In this document: piece after piece, positions 10,518 through 20,534 of the stretch
Numbering within the stretch: the first letter of the stretch is position 1
Layout of the letters: each line of letters begins with the position of its first letter
NCBI GenBank assembly: GCA_963662155.1
Contig: OY759262.1
Span: 11,960,082 to 12,024,081, forward strand
DNA from: Lamellibrachia columna
Taxonomy: Eukaryota; Annelida; Polychaeta; Sabellida; Siboglinidae
Direction: 5' to 3'
DNA length: 64,000 bases
The notes under the pieces: model-generated
What the model was told of the DNA's origin: nothing
The model's database searches: none
What the model saw: only the letters and a program-made list of their open reading frames with translations
Position numbers and translations under genes: made by a program

Positions 10518-11404
10518 AAAATAGATCGACACCACCAATATCAACTGACAACAATAACACTGTCACTGACTGACTATGACTATGACTATGTGTGTCACTC
10601 AGACTCAGTGTCCTGCGGGCGATGCGATGGTAGGCAAAAAAATTCGCCCCGCTCTTCGTCTCTGGGGCGAAAGTCCCGTACGGCATTTGCTAAAGCATGG
10701 TTTTGGCAGTTCCGTAGCCATTTGGCTACGGAACTAATAACTTAAGTTTTAAAACCGATACGCACTAACCGTTTCACATGTGTATTCTGTGACATACAAC
10801 CGACAATTGGGCGTCAAGAAACTGAAGAAATGTGCTCCAACTAATTACTTATGAGTACTTTTATCGGTGACATAGAAAACATTTCACAATTAGCCGCCAT
10901 ACTGTGCACGTGATGTTGCCTTTGGGTCACATGATCAAACGCGATTTCGTGTAGAATGAGGCCAGAATGGGCCAGCAGCACAGAAATAAATAAAACACCC
11001 GTTAGTAAGTTAATAGTTTATAGGGGCATTATTAATGATGTAACTCTATGGCCAGCAGACGGCAATTCTTAGCGTGACCTTATATAGATCTATGGAAATC
11101 CCGCATGCTTTTCTCGCTCACAACAACATCCGGTTATATACAAACCTTGACAAGCACATGCGTTCTGACAAAAAGGTAATAATTTCACACTTTTACATGG
11201 TTATTGTCAGGTAACTTTAGTGATATACATATAAGAATGCATACAGACACGAAAGACATGTTTATTGCTCTGTTTAAGGCGTTTTTGTAAGGTTTCACGT
11301 TTCATGAAAATACTTACGCTTTTGATCAACGAGATCTTCGCCTCTACTACAGTAAAAGCCAGATAGAAAAAAAATTGTAGGGCGATTGACTTTGCCTATG
11401 CGAT
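10518..11404. other. Intergenic, nothing recognised
   Basis: Moderately AT-rich. No coding signal beyond short chance frames. Confidence 0.5.
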
Positions 11405-11776
11405 GGCGATGTGTGCAATTGTTCGTTTACGTTCTTGCTTTGATTCAACGGATGTCCAGTTGTATAACCGCGTCAGTTGTGAAGATTACATTGCCAGGTT
11501 TAAGGAGTTTAGAAATAAAGCAATACTTTTCAAGAACTGTTTGTATAGAAGAAAGGATAAAACGCAATCGCATTGTCAACAGCGGTTTACGTCGACTGCC
11601 CTCTCACCCGTAAATGTAACTTGAGAGTTGGCGCATGCGGAATCGAACTACCGGATGGACTGACGTAAGTTGTAGCTGCCCCCTACTTGGTGGCGCTGAA
11701 CGTCAATTTACAAAATGGCTCCTCTATGTTAATTCGTAGAGTGACGCAGCTCGGTATACACTAGCTCTGCTTTGAC
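11405..11776 (+). repeat. Unknown dispersed repeat, copy 2
   Basis: Diverged inverted partner of 2316-2690. Here the shared frame is open for about 60 codons (with FDSTDVQLYNRVSCEDYIAR) to a TGA near 11624, and is rich in Lys/Arg afterwards. No start context or splice acceptor was established. The family is unknown. Confidence 0.6.
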
Positions 11777-13234
11777 GAACGTCATCACGGCAGTCGATGT
11801 TCCTCCCATCTTGGGGAGACCTACAGAATTAATAGTTGTAAACATCCTTGTCAAAATAATTACCAACGCTATAGATTTTTATCCACGATTAACCTTTGTA
11901 CGTAACAATTAATGTAAAAGAAATTATTGTTCCATACTTTAGTAACAATGTTGGTTTTTAGGACAGTTATCTTTTAAAATGTGGAAGTTATATTTTCTCA
12001 TGAGGGTGTAACCCAATAGAATAATTAAAAGTTCTACGAACGGTCGTAATTTAAGACCACTTGTATTATTTGGGTTGCTTGTATTATAAGACATTATTAA
12101 TTTTGTGACAACGGAAAGACACGGTTTACGTACTGAGCTCCGTATTTCCCTTCTCCAATGTTTGTTTCGCTTCTGTGATAGTTGGTTTGTAGCTATGAAA
12201 TAAACAAATGTCAATAAAAGTATTGTCACATCTTTTAGATTAGCATTAATAGACGGGTTCGAGCGTACAGAATCAGCCGTGGTTTTCTCGGATGATTTCT
12301 GCAAAATGTTACAGTTAAAAAAAATTCGCTCAACAGTTTCGAACCCACCCAAAAATATGTGCGTGTGCGTGCGCGTGCGTGCGTGCGTGCGTGTGAATAA
12401 TTCCAAGATTCCACCACACCGTTCATCAGAAGTCATGCTTTTGCACATTGTTTATTTTAGTATGCAGGCCTATGATACGTTATACTAGTATCTTCATAAA
12501 TTGTTATTTTTTTCCCCACTAAATTAATATGTCTCTATCTTTCTCTCTCTTCTGGGAAGAAATTGATAGCATGGTCCATATTTGGTACATCCACGTTATT
12601 AGACCATCACAAAAGCAAGTGACTCCAAGTGGAAAGCCAATAGTTATGTTTCACCTACCGCATATTTACGATGCTCAGAACGAACTCTGAGAAGTCAACC
12701 AGCAATGCATCGCCGCCTGCCAAGAGGAATGTGTACGCAAAAGTTCCATCACCTGTGACGAAACTGTGTTTCAGTTGTGCTGTTTTATAATGCAGAACAT
12801 GTCTGGAATGTTCCTTCTTCTTTCGTAGAAGGAATGGGATTATATAAAGGGCTAAGGATTGAAATACGGGCGAATGTGTAGCTACCGGTATACGTACACG
12901 CATATTTGTGATTGTTTGGGATATTACTCAGACCTTTAGAATTATATTATGTGCATTATATTTATGAAATTGTATTAGTATATGGATCCATAAACATAGC
13001 AATCATTACGCGTTGTATGTTTTATCGGAGTATATTTATATATGTGTCGTTATGAGTTGCATGCATCAGTGCATGTATATTCTTGAGTTCACGAATAGGA
13101 AAAAAAACATTTGACAGAAAACTTAAATTAAATACAATAAATGTAAGGATGCAAATTGTAGTCAAGCACATAGCCAGAAATGTTTGTAATGTATAAAGTG
13201 ATAGACTAGTCCCCTGCATAAAAAAGTATATTAT
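11777..13234. other. Intergenic, small GT/GC-rich repeat only
   Basis: No gene seen. A short GTGC/GTGT run is at 12359-12394. Other open frames lack motifs. Confidence 0.5.
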
Positions 13235-13490
13235 TTTCACAAAATGAGTGGAGGGTAGAAAGACAAAAGGAAGACCGCGATGGAAGTGGGAGGACTACGT
13301 GAAGGTATATGTGACGGAAGTGGGAGGGGAGTGCAGAACAAGGGCGAGAGATATGGGGGATGGGAGACGGCAATGAAACGGGAAGAGTAACGGAAGAAGA
13401 AAATAAATAATCGACGACCAGTGTCGATGCATATTTCACCCCGGACAAATAGGGTAATGTCCTACTACAAATCAAATGAAATCAAACAGT
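13235..13490 (+). mobile_element. RTE-like LINE 3' tail
   Basis: The plus strand reads KGRPRWKWEDYVK, a signature of the C-terminal end of RTE-type and related LINE proteins, then RTRARDMGDGR and a stop. It ends in CAAATCAAATGAAATCAAAC, a short-repeat tail typical of RTE 3' ends. It is 5' truncated. Confidence 0.6.
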
Positions 13491-13664
13491 TGGCTTGTTA
13501 TTGTTTATTGTAGTTTCAAATGGTTAGTTGTATTAACTCTTATAGGTGCGTATGCCAAAACTGACATATTGTGCTTTATATAATTTGAAAATGTCAAATT
13601 GTAATATTCCTGCAAGATTTATTTTTGAATAGTAAATAAGAATACTAATAATAGTAAAAACGTC

Positions 13665-14600
13665 CATAACCCCCTATGTCCTCATGAACCTGAGCTCAGA
13701 GGCGCAACCAACCAGAATTATTAAACATTATCATGAACAAGGACGCGCAAAGATCATCATCCTGTGTTACGACCGGTTGTGATGAGAGCACAGTAATTTG
13801 TTAACGGATGAGGTGGGGGTCTCAAAAAGGCATAACATAGCTTACTTTATGGATAGCATGTTACCGTGACGTCTAAGCACGGACGTCATTGTAAAACACT
13901 ACGTAACGTTCGCACGTGGACGTTATGGTAAAACGTTCCGAAATGTCTACGCACGGACGTCAATAATAATAATAATATAATAATAATAATAAAATGACTT
14001 CTTTGGCGCCAATATCCTCGGAAAATCCGAGCTGAGTGTCGCAACAAAACCAAAAGATTAGGCATTCTCGTGACCATGTACAATGCAAAAAGTCGTCAAC
14101 CGATGGATGGAGGTGCCAAGAATCTATGGAGGATAGGCAATTTTAAAAAGATAGGTTATCAGGTTACTGCGAAATGAAGCTCTATTTCTTGCTGATTTTA
14201 CGCTGTCGGGGAGTGAATTCCACAGAGTTGGTGCGGCAACAGGAAAGCTCGAGTTCCAGCGTTTGTCTTAACTCTGTTAACAGAAAGTAAATCAGAATCA
14301 GACGACCGAAGCTGTATGGGCTGTCTTGCTGGAGTGAGCATTGAATGTAAATATGCAGGTTGGTTGGTTGAAAGGGCTTGATATGTAATTGTACAGATCT
14401 TTAATATAATGCGATATCGCACAGGGAGCCAATGCAATGCTTTTAGAAGTGGCACTGAGCGAGAGAAACGATGAGATCGTGTAACTACCCTAGCCAAACA
14501 ATTTTGGACACGTTGAAGTTTTGTAATATCCTTGATAGCAATATTATGAAGGAGAGAATTGCAATAAAAGAAGCTGCTGCTCTGTTGCAATAGTTTTAGC
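13665..14600 (-). mobile_element. LINE fragment (CR1/L2-like), RT C-terminal region and 3' UTR
   Basis: The minus strand encodes ITKLQRVQNCLARVVTRSHR, then LHWLPVRYRI and, after a frame break, LWNSLPDSVKSARNRASFR. These are hallmarks of the C-terminal domain of this LINE group. The 3' part near 13670-13720 (TGAGCTCAGGTTCATGAGG on the minus strand) also occurs at 61655-61680, supporting a common family with 61195-61690. It is truncated and frameshifted. Confidence 0.75.
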
Positions 14601-14929
14601 GACAGAAAGTGTCAATATAAAAAGATGACGTCAAATAAACGAAGACAACTTTGATATTAATATGAAGAACATCATATAACCTTATAACCTTGGGTCCAGT
14701 AACTTGAACTTTTAAAGTTTTCAAATTTCGGCTTATTAAGTCGAAATATAAATTTATTTTGTCCTTCTACACATGGCAGCGATACGCTTCCGTAGGTAAA
14801 ACATTGAACTTCTGAAATAAGCTAAGTTGCTCATGTTTGTATTCTTTTCAGCTTGTCAGTGTTCTTATATTTTAGCCTCTGTGCTTGTGTGCAGCATTCT
14901 AATGAAAACATTCTCTTTAAAATGTGAGC

Positions 14930-15070
14930 AACTACGGCGGTATCAGAGTGGCTAAGTTAAGCTAGTCAGCTCGCCTTGGGCTGTGGGCTTGTCATTTGAA
15001 ATACTTTCAGAAGGGTGCGATTCAAATGCTTAATCAAATGTCAGTTATCATGTCCCGTTCTCAAAATTAA
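14930..15070 (+). mobile_element. Possible degenerate tRNA-headed SINE
   Basis: TCAGAGTGGCTAAGTTAAG resembles box A and GGGTGCGATTCAAATG resembles box B, in the right order and spacing. No tail match to the other SINEs was found, so this is weak. Confidence 0.3.
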
Positions 15071-16034
15071 TTCAGGGGAATAGTATACATATTTATGCTT
15101 TGTGCAAGGTAGTAGTGTAACAGGGTGTTCGGTAGTTTCTAAATGCTAAGCAAAATTATCCCCCTATGTACTGTATTTTAAAAGACAACGCACTGCAATA
15201 ATGCGCCTGTGCTATACTGAGGAATGGACACGCATGCGAAGAACACATTAATACATTAATCATTCGATTCTTTTTTGTTCTTTTTAAACTTAGATGTTGC
15301 ATTTCGCAAAGATTATGTTGGTGTTTCAGTATGGTTTATATCTGTAACGATTAAGCATTTAGGAAAGTTCGTGTGCCATACCGGACAAGCATATTCAACT
15401 ACTGTTATAAAATGTACAGGATAATGTTGGCCAAGTTCAGTGACTTTAACATTTCGGGATATGCTTTAACAAACGTTGCCTTTTCTTATAAGTTTGCTTT
15501 TAAAAATGCCCTATGGACGACTGTATCTTAGACATCTTATTTGCTGAACTAGCGCCGCTAGGGCATGGTTGCCGATCTGTCCGCTACGCGTGACGTGGTT
15601 ACTGATCTGTCCGCCAGGGACTGTCTACTAACTACGAACCACTGACCTATATAATTATCATTTTATTATTATTATATATAGATTAGTGCTACGAACAGAG
15701 CTAGCTCTGCCACGAACTACAAGTAACGCTACGAATTGTGGGAAGTAAATATGCTTTGGCGATTTAAAACTGCCGTTTATTAACGCAACATGACATTCGT
15801 TGACCACCACTGGCACTGAGTAATGCCTAATGGCAATGGCAATGTTCTATCATATCTAATTTTTCTTAGACTAATTCGAGCCTCTACTCTAGTCTAGGCC
15901 CCGAGTTTTTTGTTTAACAGTTATGCAATAACATAAGTTATGCACTGCTATTAAATACTCAATCAGATGGGTTAGATATATAGAAAAGTACTTAACCAAC
16001 TTGCCTTAACCATTGAAATTTTGTGGGGGAAAGA
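15071..16034. other. Intergenic, nothing recognised
   Basis: No coding or structural signal found on either strand. Confidence 0.5.
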
Positions 16035-16177
16035 ATGGGAATCTCAACGAACACCAGTTCAGTGGTCTCGCTTGCCTTCGCCGAGAAGTTGTACGCGACA
16101 AACGGTGGCGCCACAGCACGGAGCCTGGATAATCGAGGCTACCATTTCGGTGGACGTGAAACTAATGAGAGCATATC
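16035..16177 (+). CDS. Candidate orphan first coding exon
   Basis: An ATG in fair context (AAGAATGG) opens a 47-codon frame that ends at a near-consensus donor, ATATC|GTGAGTAA. Composition is more GC-rich than the flanks. The peptide begins MGISTNTSSVVSLAFAEK and matches no family I recognise. No continuing exon was found before the minus-strand ADAM gene, so this may be chance or a relic. Confidence 0.2.
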
Positions 16178-16601
16178 GTGAGTAAATACCGGCCGACGCC
16201 AACCATCCAAGGATACTAATCGTGCAAGGCGATAATCCGTTCGAAATGTCACATATCCCAGAATATTTTCGTGTTTATGGAATACGTAATTAATATGCAT
16301 AATTGTTTTTATAGGTGCGAACCCTCTGCGGTCTACACCTGTAAGATTGGTAAAAGAAATCCGTAAGACTGCAAACTATAACCCGCATGCGTTATCTTCG
16401 TCCACTAGTTTTCCGCGCATGCTCAAAGGGAGCTAGCCGTGGAAACGTGGAGTCTAGATGTTTAGTCGTTTTACCAATACAAATAAATGGCCAGCATATG
16501 TAATTTCAAACATCCATGACTTTGTAACTTGCAATTAAATAATTATCGTTGTATGACATGATGTTTGTCTAATCCCATGTTATATGATTATAATTATATC
16601 T
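16178..16601. other. Intergenic, nothing recognised
   Basis: No feature seen. Confidence 0.45.
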
Positions 16602-16880
16602 GGGGCGATGGTCTAGCGGTTAGAGTTAAGCCACCGGACTGTCGATCGAGGTGACAGCTATCCCGTCGATCGATAGACCGGTGGGTTGGATCAGCCCATG
16701 CCACAAGGGTTCGAATCCACGTCCTGCAATTTCGAGATGTGGGCAATTTCGTTCAACCCCACTTTACCAGTGTCTTTCGGTAAAGCCGTTGGTCCCTTTT
16801 TATCTGGTCCATGTGAACAATTAAGTAAAATACCCCACATATGGAAATAGCAAAAACATGAGGACATAGTGCGCCCCACA
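16602..16880 (+). mobile_element. tRNA-derived SINE
   Basis: Box A-like GATGGTCTAGCGGTTAGAG (about 16607-16625) and box B GGTTCGAATCC (16708-16718) form a pol III promoter. The body has GGGCAATTTCGTTCA, GTGTCTTTCGG and GCCGTTGGTCC, shared with the SINE at 1473-1795 and in part with the minus copy near 23180-23320. Confidence 0.75.
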
Positions 16881-17484
16881 GAACTATGAACAGGTGATCG
16901 TGATCTCTAAAATCACTACTACCTCCCTGTTTAGCTGTGATCAGCTGTTTAGCGAGTATCTCATCACGTAAGCACCCGCTGACACTCCGCTCGGTGCTCG
17001 GTTAGGATGTTATATTTACCATAATGTAAAAAAAATTGTTTAGGTACAATTAATGTACAATAATAATTGTATTGTTTGTAACATTAAAAATCATGTTATT
17101 TACATGATAAAAATACATCAATACAATATATTTCTTATGCATCCTTACACATAAAATGGCAACTAAGTATACAATATACAACATTACTGAACATACATAG
17201 ACTGTGTTATCCTAAGATTTCGTCGCTCAATGCATTGTTTTATTAATCTTGACAAGACATGTGCCAATGAGATGATTTTTGGCGAGAGTTATTCATTTTC
17301 AATGTTCGCGTTCATGCCAGTTATGGTGGTGGGTGAAGTAGAATTTCATAATAAATGAATTAAATGTGTGTTAGCGTGTGTATTAGCTCCTAAATTGTTC
17401 TTTCAAATTTATGTTTTCTTCCACTAGAACTACATGTATAAGCCTAAACTTGGTTGTGGTTGTTACAACATTCCCGTTGGCACG
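16881..17484. other. Spacer containing the ADAM gene 3' end
   Basis: Downstream flank of the minus-strand ADAM gene. Nothing else is recognised apart from its possible polyadenylation signal. Confidence 0.5.
17238..17243 (-). terminator. Candidate polyadenylation signal for the ADAM gene
   Basis: AATAAA on the minus strand about 240 bp past the stop codon. Other AT-rich hexamers are nearby, so use is not certain. Confidence 0.45.
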
Positions 17485-20169
17485 TTAAGGACGGTTAAGG
17501 CTGTCACTCGGTGTCGCTTCTACGGGTGTCATGGGAGTCACTTCGTCGGCATACGAATCAAGCGTCGTCACTTCCTTGCTACACGTTTCGTGGGGTATTT
17601 CTTCATAGACACCAACTTGTCTCTTCAACGGGTAACCCCTCACCAACAGCAGCCGGACGGCAAACTCCTCGCAACCGCTATTCGAGACCGCCTCAACGAC
17701 GAAGTGTTGAGGCGTCGTCGGGAAGAGTTTGCGCATTCTGCTGACACCAACAACCATGTCCATCGGTCCGCCTTGCTCTAGGTGGACCAACTTCATTTCG
17801 TAGCTGACGTGTAAGCGTTGTAGTTGCTTTTCTAATTGTTCATACTGGTAATTGATCATCTCCCACAATGCCGTCATCTTGGCCGAACTAATAGCCAGCG
17901 CGGTGAGTGGCACCTTTCGGTTATAGAAGGCGCGGAGAAAGTTCAAGATGCACGTCAGCGATACGACTCCAATAACCACGAAGTACCAGTAGTTATTCCC
18001 CCATTCTGCGAGCTGCTCCTTAGCAGACAGCTGGAATATTAACGAGAAGACGTCGTCGTAGTCTATGGGTCTGATGACGTTGCAACGATGTTGTTTATTG
18101 CAATAACCCATGTTGTTGTTGCACAATTCTCTCTCATGTTTGTAAATCGGCCCCATGATATCATCATCGCTAGCAAGCTTATAAGCAGGTAAGCACCAGG
18201 TCTGCGTAGCGTTCGTGGGCTTGCAACACAGCTCGCACAGCTCTTCCTCTGTGGTTCGACACTGACAGTCTTCCCAGCCGTGATGGGTGCACCGACTCCC
18301 GTCACACTTGCCCCGAAGACAAACGTGCGTGCCGTCTCGACAAAGCGTGCCGTCAGCGAGCGGCGCCGGGTCGGGACACTCGGCGCTCGCGGTGCCACAC
18401 CTGGATTCATGTGAACACTCGGTCGACGCACGGCATAAGACCGGATTGGGCTCAACTTTGCAGTCTTGCGTGCAACACGGCGACATCCGAGGACTACAGT
18501 GTTTGTCTAGTTCTCGGAGCACACGGCAACCGGGCTTGCCACGCGACGGCGCTACGCAGCACGGGTCGAACTTGTGGCACGTTTCGACCGTCGGTCCACA
18601 ATCACACTCTTCGCCGGGATCAATGAGATAGTTGCCGCATAGCGAGTGTTCGTCGTAGACTTTCAGACAGTTAGCCTTGTGTGCCACCACCGGCCCCATC
18701 GATAGCAGGCTGCAAGGTGAGAACTTGTTGTTGTTTGGTTTCAAGTAAGTCGAAGCAATCACTGACATGAGGTATGCGCCGTATTTTCCTTCCATGCCGC
18801 AGAGTTTGTCCAAGCTGTCGTCGTGGTGGGAGCCGAACGAATGGCCCAATTCGTGAGCCATAGTGGAGGCCAATACGTGTCGCGGAAGCACGGTTCCACG
18901 AGTCAAGGGCGTCACGAGTAACGAGTTGAAACTCCTAAACTTCCCGAACGAGAAAATTCGTCTCTGACAAATGCCTCCCGGTCTGCCGTGTTTTGTGGAA
19001 CTGGCAGGCCATGCCAGGCCAATAATATTTTCATCGAAATCACGATATGTCAACAACACACCAAGACAGTATCTGCTGAAGTTGTATCGACTGAATGCCC
19101 TGAGCACAGCATTTGCAACATTCCCATGGCCAAGATAATAATCTGGAGATGTGTTGTTTTCGAATATCATAACATCATTTATGGCGAAGCCCACATTGTC
19201 CGAAATACCATTGGAATCAAAGTCAATATTTCGAAATAATCTGTCACTTAGTGATACAGCATACGCTGCCTCATCCACGGCTCGCTTGACCGACTTATTG
19301 CAGTAGATATTGAAGAAATTGTAATCGATGATTATTTTCAATTCACACACCTTGTACGGGGTGGCAAATCCTCGTTTCTGTCTGGGCAAATGTTTAAATG
19401 TACCCTTGATTTCTTCATAGTTTGGCGGTGTTACGTGAATGGTCCGTGATCCAGCATTCTGTACCGGACTTGTGCTTTGATGTGTTTGTTTCCACTGCAC
19501 GTTTAGTTGAGCAGAAACTGATATATCGGTTTCTCGATATGCTACAAGTCTGTATCTGCCAAAGTTGTTACCCATTGACTGAAAGTATCTGTCCATCGGT
19601 TCAAGGTAATACGTTTCTTCGTCCATCTCAAGTATTCCGTCCAGAATACCTTCTACATATCTACCACTAAAATGAGAAGGTTCCCCTCTGACATAGCCAG
19701 AGAAATAATCGTTAAAAGTATAACTATGTCTGACGCTTCCGTCAGCGCCGACTAGCTTAACGTTCAACTGATGGGATATGACGGTCGGTTTGTAAACACT
19801 GGCCAGCACAAGGTCAAATGTTTGATTAAATGCCACAAATTTCACTTCAAGCCCGTGCTCAAATGTTTTATTTAGCACATTTGTAGTAAATGTTACGTTT
19901 TTATAACATGCAATGTACTTTGTTAGAGGTGTACAATTGGCGGTAGCACGTTTCATAGCGTTTGGTTCTGCCGTTGACATGATACTGACGCCAGTGACAC
20001 CGTCAGTGACAATCGCAGTGGTGTTGGTGTTGGTTCGTTGTTCGTAGCCGTAGCCGACGTAGGCGTATGCGTAGCTGAGATACAGAGACGTTCGCCAGCT
20101 TATTTCGGGTCGAACTTCTGATGCTAATTTGATACATGCCCATGCTGTGACGATCCATATTGTATGCAT
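17485..20169 (-). CDS. ADAM10-like disintegrin/metalloprotease, intronless
   Basis: An uninterrupted frame of 894 codons encodes a type-I membrane sheddase precursor. Order: hydrophobic N-terminus (signal peptide, about 1-17); prodomain with several N-glycosylation sites; furin-type RQKR at 263-266; metalloprotease domain (about 270-505) with the zinc site HELGHSFGSHHD (439-450) and a Met-turn region around YLMSV (466-470); disintegrin-like domain beginning CGNYLIDPGEECDCG (511); Cys-rich region with CELCC; transmembrane helix near 727-748; cytoplasmic tail of about 145 residues, partly helical and charged. The disintegrin and Cys-rich patterns (EECDCG, HVCLRGKC, ELCCK) fit ADAM10 better than ADAM17. 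All zinc ligands are present. The family cleaves membrane proteins at the cell surface; ADAM10 acts on Notch and its ligands. ADAM10 genes normally have many introns, so an intact intronless copy suggests a retrogene, but no poly-A tail or target duplication was identified. It is divergent from DNAJC17, 365 bp away. Confidence 0.92.
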   Translation of the reverse strand: MHTIWIVTAWACIKLASEVRPEISWRTSLYLSYAYAYVGYGYEQRTNTNTTAIVTDGVTGVSIMSTAEPNAMKRATANCTPLTKYIACYKNVTFTTNVLNKTFEHGLEVKFVAFNQTFDLVLASVYKPTVISHQLNVKLVGADGSVRHSYTFNDYFSGYVRGEPSHFSGRYVEGILDGILEMDEETYYLEPMDRYFQSMGNNFGRYRLVAYRETDISVSAQLNVQWKQTHQSTSPVQNAGSRTIHVTPPNYEEIKGTFKHLPRQKRGFATPYKVCELKIIIDYNFFNIYCNKSVKRAVDEAAYAVSLSDRLFRNIDFDSNGISDNVGFAINDVMIFENNTSPDYYLGHGNVANAVLRAFSRYNFSRYCLGVLLTYRDFDENIIGLAWPASSTKHGRPGGICQRRIFSFGKFRSFNSLLVTPLTRGTVLPRHVLASTMAHELGHSFGSHHDDSLDKLCGMEGKYGAYLMSVIASTYLKPNNNKFSPCSLLSMGPVVAHKANCLKVYDEHSLCGNYLIDPGEECDCGPTVETCHKFDPCCVAPSRGKPGCRVLRELDKHCSPRMSPCCTQDCKVEPNPVLCRASTECSHESRCGTASAECPDPAPLADGTLCRDGTHVCLRGKCDGSRCTHHGWEDCQCRTTEEELCELCCKPTNATQTWCLPAYKLASDDDIMGPIYKHERELCNNNMGYCNKQHRCNVIRPIDYDDVFSLIFQLSAKEQLAEWGNNYWYFVVIGVVSLTCILNFLRAFYNRKVPLTALAISSAKMTALWEMINYQYEQLEKQLQRLHVSYEMKLVHLEQGGPMDMVVGVSRMRKLFPTTPQHFVVEAVSNSGCEEFAVRLLLVRGYPLKRQVGVYEEIPHETCSKEVTTLDSYADEVTPMTPVEATPSDSLNRP

Positions 20170-20534
20170 TTCAATAAACTGTCTGATTGCTACTGCCTAT
20201 ATGTCTTACTTTAAAGTCAGCGTATATTATTTGTATTTTTAGGCTTGATTTCTGAATGATTCGGCAAACGTTGGCTGACGCAGGAAGTATCAACACTGTG
20301 AATGGCGTTCAATTAGTAGGGAAATGAGTTCATAATTAAATACCCGTTAATACGAATGCCGTTTTATTTTATTTAACATCATATCGGGACATGATATATA
20401 GCGGGATATCATATACATATACTGGCTCGACGTAATAAATACCAAGAAGATATTTACCTTAGGTAATCACGTGTATTACACAAAACTAAGTTCTAATGAC
20501 CAGCGCCTCTTGCGGAAATTTCAGGATATAAATA
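20170..20534. promoter_or_regulatory. Head-to-head spacer, likely shared promoter region
   Basis: 365 bp separate the start codons of the minus-strand ADAM gene and plus-strand DNAJC17, so both promoters and 5' UTRs must lie here or overlap, unless there are upstream non-coding exons. No TATA box was pinned down. No CpG island is obvious. Confidence 0.55.
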
